From assembly GCF_041381155.1 (NCBI RefSeq), contig NC_091134.1, forward strand, positions 62,550,902 through 62,614,901: 64,000 nt of DNA, in the 5' to 3' direction. The stretch comes from Argopecten irradians (taxonomy: Eukaryota > Mollusca > Bivalvia > Pectinida > Pectinidae). This document shows positions 56,301 to 64,000 of the stretch, in pieces. Within the stretch, counting starts at the first letter, position 1. Each line of letters begins with the position of its first letter. Both the position numbers and the translations under genes were made by a program. The notes beneath the pieces are model-generated. The model made no database searches and was not told where the DNA came from. It worked only from the letters and a program-made list of their open reading frames with translations.

Positions 56301-59300
56301 AGCTACTATCAGTGTCAGGCGTGTTATGATCTCCAGCAAGACTCTTGAAATGAAGAAAAATCTCATCTAATGTTATATCTCCAACACTACTGACATTCCG
56401 CTTTGCAAAGGGTTTATAAAATTCCTAAGGGTTATTGCACTTTAGCAAATCCATCATGTTACCTTGCATTCTCATATAAGAACGCTTAGCCTTCGCTTCA
56501 AATGACTTATAACATTTTTTAGCTTCCGATAGACCTATCCTGTTAGTGACTGATATGTCTCTATTAAAAATAGTCAGAGCAGATTTATAATTAGAGTATA
56601 ACCGCCTACAATTATCATCAAACCATGGTTTATCAGGTACTTTCTTAGTAGACTTTAAACAATGACAGGAACAAGTACAGTTTACTATTTCTCGTTGAAC
56701 TGCAAAACTGATCAAATAAAGAACGTGTACATTTAACAAAATTATCCAAACACTCGTCGATACTTTCCTCCGTATAACTTAGCTGATCTACAGATCTCTC
56801 AATTAGATGCATGTTTTCTAAAATATGATCATTCTCTTTGGCCTCATTAGACCAGACTACATTCATCACAGAATGCTTAATATCATCTGAGCAACAATTA
56901 CATTTATCAGTTATTGTCTTTTGATAATTCAGGGTAGCATATATAGGTGCATGATCTGAGAATTCATTAAAGCAGCCTACACTAAAACTGGTAACATTTG
57001 ACAAAGCCATTATATCAGCAAGCACATAGTTAATTACACTTGTGCCATGTGTATTATAAAACGTGATCTTACCATTTCTATCTCCAGATAGACGACCATT
57101 GACAATCTTTAAACCGGTAGATTTACATTAGGCCGGGATCTAGGGGGGGGGGGGGTCTACGTGCACCCCCCCACAACTTAACGAACCAATGTTTTTTCTG
57201 AACCCTTATGACCCACTGATAACGAAATCGAGAGGTAACATTGTATAAACTGGGATGAACTTCCGGTTATGACGTCATCAAGATGGCCGCCATCTCGAAT
57301 TTCACTAAAGATTGAAAAATAGTCATAACATTGACATTTTTCAACCGAAGAAGACAAATGAGGCATCAAAATGACCACAATAGAACAACAAATACATATC
57401 AGGACCATATAACCCAATATATATAGTTATTTCTACGCAGGAAGTGAAAAAATCGGATTTTAAGCTCAAAAATGGTAATTTTTAAGCAAATTTTTCATAT
57501 TTGGCTTGACGCAGCAAAAAGTTTGCCAACAGCAAACTATTATTTCTAATCAGTTATTTGACCTTTTATCAATCAGTAAAAACAACACCAACAAAAAAAA
57601 ACAATGTTAACATTGTATGAGCTCCGGTTATGACGTCATCAAGATGGCCGCCATCTCGAATTTCACTAAAGATTGAAAAATAGTCATAACATTAACATTT
57701 TTCAACCGAAGTAGACAAATGAGGCATCAAAATGACCACAATAGAACAACAAATACATATCAGGACCATATAACCCAATATATATAGTTATTTCTACGCA
57801 GGAAATGAAAAAAATCGGATTTTAAGCTCAAAAATGGTAATTTTTTAAGCAAATTTTTCATATTTGGCTTGACGCAGCAAAAATGTTTGCCAACAGCAAA
57901 CTATTATTTCTAATCAGTTATTTGACCTTTTATCAATCAGTAAAAACAACACCAACAAAAAAAAACAATGTTAACATTGTATGAGCTCCGGTTATGACGT
58001 CATCAAGATGGCCGCCATCTCGAATTTCATTAACAATTAAAAAATAGTCATAGCATTAACATTTTTCAACCGAAGTAGACAAATGAGGTATCAAAATGAT
58101 CATAATAGAACATCAAATTCATACCAGGACCACATAATTCAATTTATGTAGTGATTTCTAGGTAGGAAATGAAAAAATCGGATTTTAAGCTCAAAAATGA
58201 TAATTTTTTAGGAAATTTTTCATATTTGGTTTGATGCAGCTATAATTGTTTCCCAACAAGAAACTATTATTCGTAATCAGTTATTTGACCTCTTATTAAT
58301 TAGTAAAGACAACAACAACACAAATATATAGAAATGCAAGAGAATTATTGTTATACCATCATTTGGTTTACAAAACATTACCGGGTGCGTATACAGGGGT
58401 TATGATTGCTGTTTTTTCCAAACCGCTGACACTACAGTTTCCGGATGTCTTAGAACTTCCTGAAGATAACATTGGCAATTGACGATTCATATCTTAACAC
58501 ATTTGAATTTTAAGTTGGCTTAATATCTAAGTGGGACTTGACAATTTCCTAACAAAATCCATTTTCATGTTCGAAAGTTTGTAGACTAGTAGCGTCTCAA
58601 TGAATTTTTACTGCACAACGCCAACTAATAGGGTATCAAATTAAAACTGAAGAAAGAATTTGTTTCCGTTAATACCACGACACTTTCCGAAATTTGTTTC
58701 TTTTGGAAATAGCGCATCCATTATTAACTTTATTTTTCTGTGTATAACGTAAGGAAATGTCAGATGGTTACTGCAGTATCACATATTTCTTTCAATAGTT
58801 CTTAATGATAAGCATTATCTTTGTGCGTGCTTTCTCGCCAGAGTGTCGATGAGCTGATGAGCTGATGTGACATTACATTACCGGTTTACCATCGTGGTTC
58901 TAACTTGTCAACCGTCCATGGCCAGAGGTAACATCAAAAACATCGGGTTCGCGGATGTGGGAGCTCATCCTGTTTTCAACCTAGTGATTCACATATCGTA
59001 TATGATGTTCCAGACCTCTCCGGTAGGATGGAAAAGACACCAGAGCCACATTCTGCGAAGGGTTGAGTTGCTTCTCCTTAATTCGTATGAAGCACAATTC
59101 CTCATTCTTGTGAACCCTCAGTGACCAAAGATGACACAAGTGAATTCTTTGAGGTCATAAATGAAATGAGGTCTATAGTGAAGTTCCTCTCTTTGCCAAG
59201 TCTGAAGAGCACTGTAGAAAACTTTTTCTGGAGAGTCTTCAATGGTGTATCCACGCATACACCAGATGCGACACAACCAGTACCTTCAAGGGACATGTGA

Positions 59301-61858
59301 AAGTCTGACCAATGAAAAACATTTAACATTTATGACCTCATTAAAGACCTCGAGGATATAACCTGTGCCATCTATAGTCGCACGAGTGTCCACAAGGTTG
59401 ATGAATGGTGCTTGAATCATTCCACCATTCGAAGAATCTGGATCTGGTGTAATTTCCTGAGAAGTCTGAAACAGCATATACGATATGTTAGAATCTGAAG
59501 GAAATCCCACATCCCTGAACCTGTTGTTCCTGATATAAACTCTGACCATGGATGGGCCATGAACGATGACAGGCTAGAAAACCACTGGTAATGTAGTGTC
59601 ACATCAACTCATCGACATCGAAGACGACGCTCTGGCTTTCGACGAATTGGATACTAATATCTCGATTACTCTGATTTGGACTGCATGTACTAGCTACCAG
59701 ACATGCCGAGTCACGTCAGAGGATAGTGCAGTGAGGTGGGAAAGCACGCACAATGATAATGGTTATAATTGAGAACCAGTGAAAGAAATATGTGACATTG
59801 TGGTAACCATCTGACATTTTGCTAATAACATGCATAGGAAATAAACGAAACTATGACTTGTCCTACCCGCGGCTAGATATTCTGTCAACATTACAATCAT
59901 GTTTCCTACTTATAAATCGCCAATAGTCAAATTTATTTAAGGAATTTATAATACACCAGGAAACTGTAGTGTCAGCGGTTTGGATTAAGAAAAATAGCAT
60001 ATACCCAGTATACGCACCCGGTGATGTTTTGTAAACTTAATGATGGTATAACAATAATTCTTTTTTATATCTCTATACATTTTATTGTTTTACTGAGTGA
60101 TTAGAGGTCAAATAATTGTTTACGAATAATAGTTTGCTGTTGGTAAACATTTTTGCTGCGTCAAGCCAAATATGAAAAATTTGCTAAAAAATTATTATTT
60201 TTGAGCTTAAAATCCGATTTTTTCATTTCCTACCTAGAAATCACTACATAAATTGAATTATGTGGTCCTGGTACGAATTTGATGTTCTATTATGATCATT
60301 TTGATACCTTATTTGTCTACTTCGGTTGAAAAATGTTAATGCTATGACTATTTTTCAATTGTTAGTGAAATTCGAGATGGCGGCCATCTTGATGACGTCA
60401 TAACCGGAGCTCATACAATGTTAACATTGTTTTTTTTTGTTGGTGTTGTTTTTACTGATTGATAAAAGGTCAAATAACTGATTAGAAATAATAGTTTGCT
60501 GTTGGCAAACATTTTTGCTGCGTCAAGCCAAATATGAAAAATTTGCTTAAAAATTACCATTTTTGAGCTTAAAATCCGATTTTTTCATTTCCTGCGTAGA
60601 AATAACTATATATATTGGATTATATGGTCCTGATATGTATTTGTTGTTCTATTGTGGTCATTTTGATGCCTCATTTGTCTTCTTCGGTTGAAAAATGTCA
60701 ATGTTATGACTATTTTTCAATCTTTAGTGAAATTCGAGATGGCGGCCATCTTGATGACGTCATAACCGGAGCTCATACAATGTTAACATTGTTTTTTTTT
60801 TGTTGGTGTTGTTTTTACTGATTGATAAAAGGTCAAATAACTGATTAGAAATAATAGTTTGCTGTTGGCAAACATTTTTGCTGCGTCAAGCCAAATATGA
60901 AAAATTTGCTTAAAAATTACCATTTTTGAGCTTAAAATCCGATTTTTTTCATTTCCTGCGTAGAAATAACTATATATATTGGATTATATGGTCCTGATAT
61001 GTATTTGTTGTTCTATTGTGGTCATTTTGATGCCTCATTTGTCTTCTTCGGTTGAAAAATGTCAATGTTATGACTATTTTTCAATCTTTAGTGAAATTCG
61101 AGATGGCGGCCATCTTGATGACGTCATAACCGGAGCTCATACAATGTTAACATTGTTTTTTTTTGTTGGTGTTGTTTTTAATGATTGATAAAAGGTCAAA
61201 TAACTGATTAGAAATAATAGTTTGCTGTTGGCAAACATTTTTGCTGCGTCAAGCCAAATATGAAAAATTTGCTTAAAAATTACCATTTTTGAGCTTAAAA
61301 TCCGATTTTTTCACTTCCTGCGTAGAAATAACTATATATATTGGATTATATGGTCCTGATATGTATTTGTTGCTCTATTGTGGTCATTTTGATGCCTCAT
61401 TTGTCTTCTTCGGTTGAAAAATGTCAATGTTATGACTATTTTTCAATCTTTAGTGAAATTCAAGATGGCGGCCATCTTGATGACGACATAACCGGAAGTT
61501 CATCCCAGTTTATACAATGTTACTTCTCGATTTCGTTATCAGTGGGTCATAAGGGTTCAGAAAAACATTGGTTCGTTAAGTTGTGGGGGGGGGGGGGGGG
61601 GTCACGTAACCCCCCCTAGATCCCGGCCTATCGAGGCTTCGACAAAACTGAAACCTTACCAGAGAAGATCTGTAATAAGGCGTTGCCCATATTTCAAATT
61701 ACATGTATTTGAAAATGAAAGGTTATTATTTTTTTACGAAAATCTACAAATAGATACTGGTATATAATTACTCACCTGGGTAGAACAATGTTCCATGTGA
61801 TCAGCGCTGCCACGACTCCGGATACTAGCAAACCAATAAACATATGTCGAGTTTCCAT
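47379..61858 (-). CDS. NXPE family protein (neurexophilin-like plus PC-esterase domain), 4 exons
   Basis: Exons on the minus strand: 61858-61776, 50993-50217, 48971-48919, 48166-47379. All have GT-AG borders and fitting phases (2, 2, 1), giving 566 aa, the usual size for NXPE proteins. Exon 1 encodes METRH plus a hydrophobic helix to about residue 25 (type II signal-anchor). Exon 2 encodes the neurexophilin-like/Ig-fold part: VYTVGDIIEVHIIVFDGYGK, then WLTSPTLQARVNGYVVDHGN and GLHWFCGKPKHPKLRC. Exon 4 holds the PC-esterase domain, with the serine motif GDSNIRSW (GDS 368-370) and a C-terminal VNVHP (His 546) in the usual place of the catalytic His. Secretory-pathway location and carbohydrate or glycan O-acyl chemistry are inferred from the family. 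Exon 1 rests on phase fit across a 10.8-kb repeat-filled intron and is less certain than exons 2-4. Confidence 0.88.
48464..48771 (-). mobile_element. piggyBac-type MITE, family A (copy 2), in NXPE intron 3
   Basis: TTAA at 48,460-48,463 and 48,772-48,775. Ends AGATGCTCCACCGCCGACA and TGTCAGCGATGGAGCATCT. The interior matches the copy at 6,192-6,553 in the opposite orientation with indels (308 versus 362 bp). Confidence 0.85.
49405..50194. mobile_element. 790-bp mariner-type MITE with ~140-bp inverted ends in NXPE intron 2
   Basis: Flanked by TA on both sides (49,403-49,404 and 50,195-50,196). The long arms pair from CAGCTATACCGCTTAT and AAGAGGTATGGCTG inward, through 'CTTGTAACGGTAAATAGTTT', 'GATCAGTTTGCAAAACT' and 'GATTGGCCAACC', to 'GGCGTGAGCG'. 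TA duplication and CAG termini fit Tc1/mariner-type mobilisation. The element ends only 16 bases from the splice donor of exon 2 (50,215-50,216). Confidence 0.8.
51464..53690 (+). mobile_element. L1/Tx1-like LINE, broken, split by a pearl-like insertion
   Basis: Plus-strand pieces follow ORF2 order. First the endonuclease end (DHQAVSLYLN, GPGYWKLNNSLL), then AKWFEHGEKNTKYFLSFEKG before the insertion at 52,016. Next come EELLTKQEDIKYEKQFYEKM and KMKLNKAPG (reverse transcriptase start). Finally IIFLDFAKAFDSIEWEFM, RGIRQGSPLS and the catalytic LADDTTLFLK (53,220-53,678). Several stops and shifts and a missing 5' end show a dead copy. The 3' part of the ORF is absent. Confidence 0.85.
52016..52673 (+). 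mobile_element. pearl-like element nested in the LINE
   Basis: It begins ACAAGAGGCCCAAAGGGCC (a small hairpin) with GGTCATCTGA at 52,037. Three ~160-bp units follow, each with 'TTTCGGATCGACC-GAAAAATAAC', 'CATGTCAGGATCATTTCATG' and 'GGCGGCTGTGACGGCCATCT'. It ends TCATCCTGACCCTTCGGATC, then AGATGACCTAAAAA. GGTCATCTGA and TCAGATGACC near the two ends are inverted copies. The LINE frame resumes right after it, which dates it as the younger insertion. Confidence 0.75.
53700..57128 (-). mobile_element. APE-type non-LTR retrotransposon, 5'-truncated
   Basis: Minus-strand order: the end of an AP-like endonuclease (LSGDRNGKITFYN, FNEFSDHAPIYATL with the S-D-H triad), a spacer with KPWFDDNCRRLYSNYKSAL, then the reverse transcriptase (56,301-55,339). 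The latter shows FPDSWAQGIIIPVYKKGDKN, NYRGITL, FVDYSKAFDSIVH, LLQGESLSPILYS and the catalytic YADDTVLFTE. Then come thumb/connection sequence (NYCCEVWGSHPAPKIESVH) and a C-terminal CTVCDKND...EMHFVLLCPAY zinc motif (54,1xx-54,0xx). The frame is broken by a few stops and shifts. It is cut at the endonuclease by the foldback element boundary. Clade (jockey/CR1/I-like) not resolved. Confidence 0.85.
57131..61628. mobile_element. 4.5-kb foldback transposon with tandem-repeat arms
   Basis: The ends GGCCGGGATCTAGGGGGG and CCCCCCTAGATCCCGGCC are perfect inverted repeats, flanked by TA (57,129-57,130 and 61,629-61,630). The arms are built of ~362-bp tandem units containing 'GTTATGACGTCATCAAGATG' and 'TTCAACCGAAG-AGACAAATG'. 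There are three units on the left (to about 58,320) and four inverted on the right (from about 60,060). The pairing continues inward, more diverged, through 'GTATACGCACCCGGT' and 'GCACGCAC' to a single-copy centre near 59,170-59,320. No transposase was recognised. The core contains protein-like frames of unknown origin. Confidence 0.85.
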
Positions 61859-62591
61859 TTTGACTTTAAAATTTAGTGTTCACCAGTAACGTAACTCAGT
61901 AACCGTAACGTAACCGTAAAGGACAAGACTAGGTTACAACAAAGTAGGTAATTTAAATGTTCCTTATACAAAAGCTATCTATTCAACCGATGGCTTCTAC
62001 GGGTATCAATTATCAATGGCGAGGAATGTTTTTCTCATCGTACAAAGGAAACTATTCACTCCGGCTAATTCTTTTACATATCCGAGCCAAAGTCACGCAC
62101 GTTAAACAACGTTATAACCACTGTGGAGGTGATAAAAGGATATTTTAGGCAAGAAAATTCACCTAATAAGGTAAACACACTACTGTCAGAGCGCTTTGAG
62201 CAGTTCTAAACAAAAGCAGCATTACTCTACGAGCAAGGGACAGGGTTCGGCATACCAGATATTCGACCACAATGTGTAATGGCAGACAGCGAGCGAGTTT
62301 GAACATTTCACACACATTTCACTACCATGGGGTTTTGTGGCATATCACAGTAAAACCGACTGATATAATTTCCATTAGAACTAGTTTTTTTTCCGATATA
62401 TGTACAAATTTTCATGTTCTCTAAATTGAATTGTCCCTTTAAATAAAAATCAAAAGGAAAGTAAATTGTATTAAGTAAACGCGGACCGACATTATACCAA
62501 AACGACATCACGAAGCACATACAGAGGTAATGCTGATAGGTCATGGCTTGTTTTTACAGGCATTTGATATGGTATGGGTCTTCGTGTTTAT
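61859..62591. other. NXPE upstream flank, nothing firm
   Basis: A 'GTAACGTAAC' repeat at 61,885-61,920 lies just upstream of the NXPE start codon. The promoter and transcription start are not recognisable. No other gene was seen. Confidence 0.4.
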
Positions 62592-62845
62592 TTCCCGCGA
62601 ACCGCATTGGCTGGGGATATTAGATTCAACGCAGCTCCTTGAAACTTTCTGTATGTATCAGACTTGTGCCTGAGTTGTGCCTTTTGCTATTGCGGACCTT
62701 CCATTTTTTTTCTATAGAAACGTAATCAAAATTATATATTTAAAGTTGTACTTTGAGCTTGATATATACATATATATGTGTATTTGGGGTTTCATACAAA
62801 ATGCAGAGCGCGATGCATAATACCATGCTTTGCAGCTCCTTGGTT
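62592..62845 (+). mobile_element. relic of the pearl-like element of EIF2S3 intron 1
   Basis: 'CCCGCGAACCGCATTGGCTG' followed by GGGATATTAG corresponds to the 5' hairpin of the element at 8,569. 'GAAACTTTCTGTATGTATCA' and 'GAGTTGTGCCTTTTGCTA' are the core. 'GAGCGCGATGCATAATACC' with GCAGCTCCTTGGTTA is the 3' end. One core unit and no microsatellite. Confidence 0.7.
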
Positions 62846-63179
62846 ATTTTTCAAAGAACAATACTATACTAAATACACACATTTTGTGATACATGTCTTC
62901 TTTAGGGATCTTTAGCATATCTTATATACATATGCAATATATGCGATTATTGCATGTGTTTCTAAAAGATCTTTAGCCTAACCTATTTGCAGTCAATCCT
63001 GTCTATAGTACACGTAAGGAACCTTTGTAGTCAAGGGGGCATTATACACAAGTTGTGTCCCAAATAAAGTTGTTTTCAGATGTATTGATTATACATACAT
63101 TGGATGATTACGTGATTGCCTTAAATCTTGCGACCTTGTGACCTGATATTGGTATTCAAGCCGAAAGCTTAAATTTATA
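62846..63179. other. AT-rich DNA, nothing recognised
   Basis: No exon, repeat end or RNA gene was recognised in this stretch. Confidence 0.4.
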
Positions 63180-63650
63180 TGTGCCGTATTTTTCATACTC
63201 ACGAATCAAGACGAACTTATAATGTTATCATCACCAAAAGTTACTTACTTTTTGAGAATTACTGTACTTTCAAAGTATAGGTTTTAATTTTACAGGTACA
63301 AATAAGAGCTGAACATGTTTTTTGTCATTACTGTCAAAATTAATAGATATTTACATCTTAATGAAGTGAAATGTGTACATACGGTCAGAAAATAAAGCAA
63401 AATTGCGATCTAAAAATTCTTTTAATATAGTTTTAATATACTGTGATTTCTGGAGATATATTCCAACTAAACAGACATAAGGCATAAACAGCCGTATACA
63501 TTGCGTGATTTATGTGTAACACCTAACGTTTATAAGGCATTTCAAGTCATTTAAATGATTTTCAAAGCTTATTACTTCAAAACATATGGTTTTAAACGGA
63601 TAAATGAAGACGAAATAGCACGTTAATTTTTACGCCGAGTTACGACACAA
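63180..63650 (+). repeat. dispersed repeat, partner of 34,987-35,450
   Basis: Same-strand diverged copy of the repeat in the CARD gene 2 intron, with all landmarks in the same order. Class unknown. Confidence 0.7.
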
Positions 63651-63700
63651 TTTGGATGGTGAAGGTAAAGTAAAGTGACATCCGGTCAAACAAATGGTAG

Positions 63701-64000
63701 AAATATCTACTATACACAAGGTAAGTATACTGAGAATATCTACTATAGACAAGGTATGTAAACTGACAATATCTACTATAGACAAGGTAAGTATACTGAC
63801 AATATCTACTATAGACCAGGTAAGTATACTGACAATATCTACTATAGACAAGGTATGTAAACTGAAAATATCTACTATAGACAAGGTAAGTATACTGACA
63901 ATATCTACTATAGACAAGGTAAGTATACTGACAATATCTACTATAGACAAGGTAAGTATACTGACAATATCTACTATAGACAAGGTAAGTATACTGACAA
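63701..64000 (+). repeat. 33-bp minisatellite, at least 9 copies, runs off the window
   Basis: The unit is ATATCTACTATAGACAAG, then GTAAGTATACTGACA. A variant unit has GTATGTAAACTGA. Because 33 is a multiple of 3, the minus strand shows an open 11-residue repeat frame. The array continues past 64,000. Confidence 0.95.

Noticed and set aside
60615-61619. Repeated short ORFs beginning MDYMVLICICC
   Set aside because: They are the same non-coding segment of the ~362-bp foldback arm units read in one frame.
63701-64000. Coding repeat protein on the minus strand (11-residue periodic frame)
   Set aside because: The open frame is a by-product of a 33-bp tandem repeat; there is no start context or flanking coding sequence.

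Overview
The window looks like nuclear DNA of a lophotrochozoan animal, most probably a bivalve mollusc (a scallop is possible; the species cannot be fixed from sequence alone). Supporting this are the AT-rich, intron-rich layout, the tRNA-derived SINEs with mollusc-type heads, several 'pearl'-like elements (a CCGT-type microsatellite followed by ~150-170 bp tandem cores), and the expansion of CARD-domain genes. Five host genes can be supported.

Region 1 (1-7 kb) is intergenic and filled with old repeats: a 190-bp MITE, a degenerate LINE piece, two SINEs, a pearl-like element and a TTAA-flanked MITE. Region 2 (7.1-16.8 kb, + strand) is a complete 13-exon gene for translation initiation factor eIF2 gamma (EIF2S3). 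Its 3.7-kb first intron holds a MITE, a pearl-like element with a higher-order tandem array, and a hairpin MITE. Region 3 (16.8-22.2 kb) is intergenic and shows layered insertions.

Region 4 (22.4-44.2 kb, - strand) is the most interesting part: three tandem paralogues, each with one coding exon encoding two N-terminal CARD-type death folds, a CxxC motif, a long charged linker and a C-terminal alpha-helical, TPR-like domain. The first copy (22.4-24.8 kb) has two lesions, while the second (784 aa) and third (678 aa) are open. In all three a splice acceptor lies 6-14 bases before the start codon. Each also has, 1.4-4.8 kb upstream, a matching promoter module (a kappaB-like CTGGAAAT-YYCC block, then an AAAAATA box, then a short non-coding exon with a splice donor). 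This reads as a Rel/NF-kappaB-inducible family of tandem-CARD adaptors or sensors. I do not recognise it as a named family and offer it as the candidate undescribed system.

Region 5 (47.4-61.9 kb, - strand) is a four-exon NXPE/PC-esterase family gene (566 aa) whose reading phases fit at every junction. Its 10.8-kb first intron contains two LINEs lying tail to tail, one of them split by a pearl-like element, and a 4.5-kb near-palindromic foldback transposon. The last 2 kb hold a pearl fragment, a dispersed repeat also present at 35 kb, and a 33-bp minisatellite that runs off the end. No LTR retrovirus, Polinton, CRISPR array or rRNA gene was seen.
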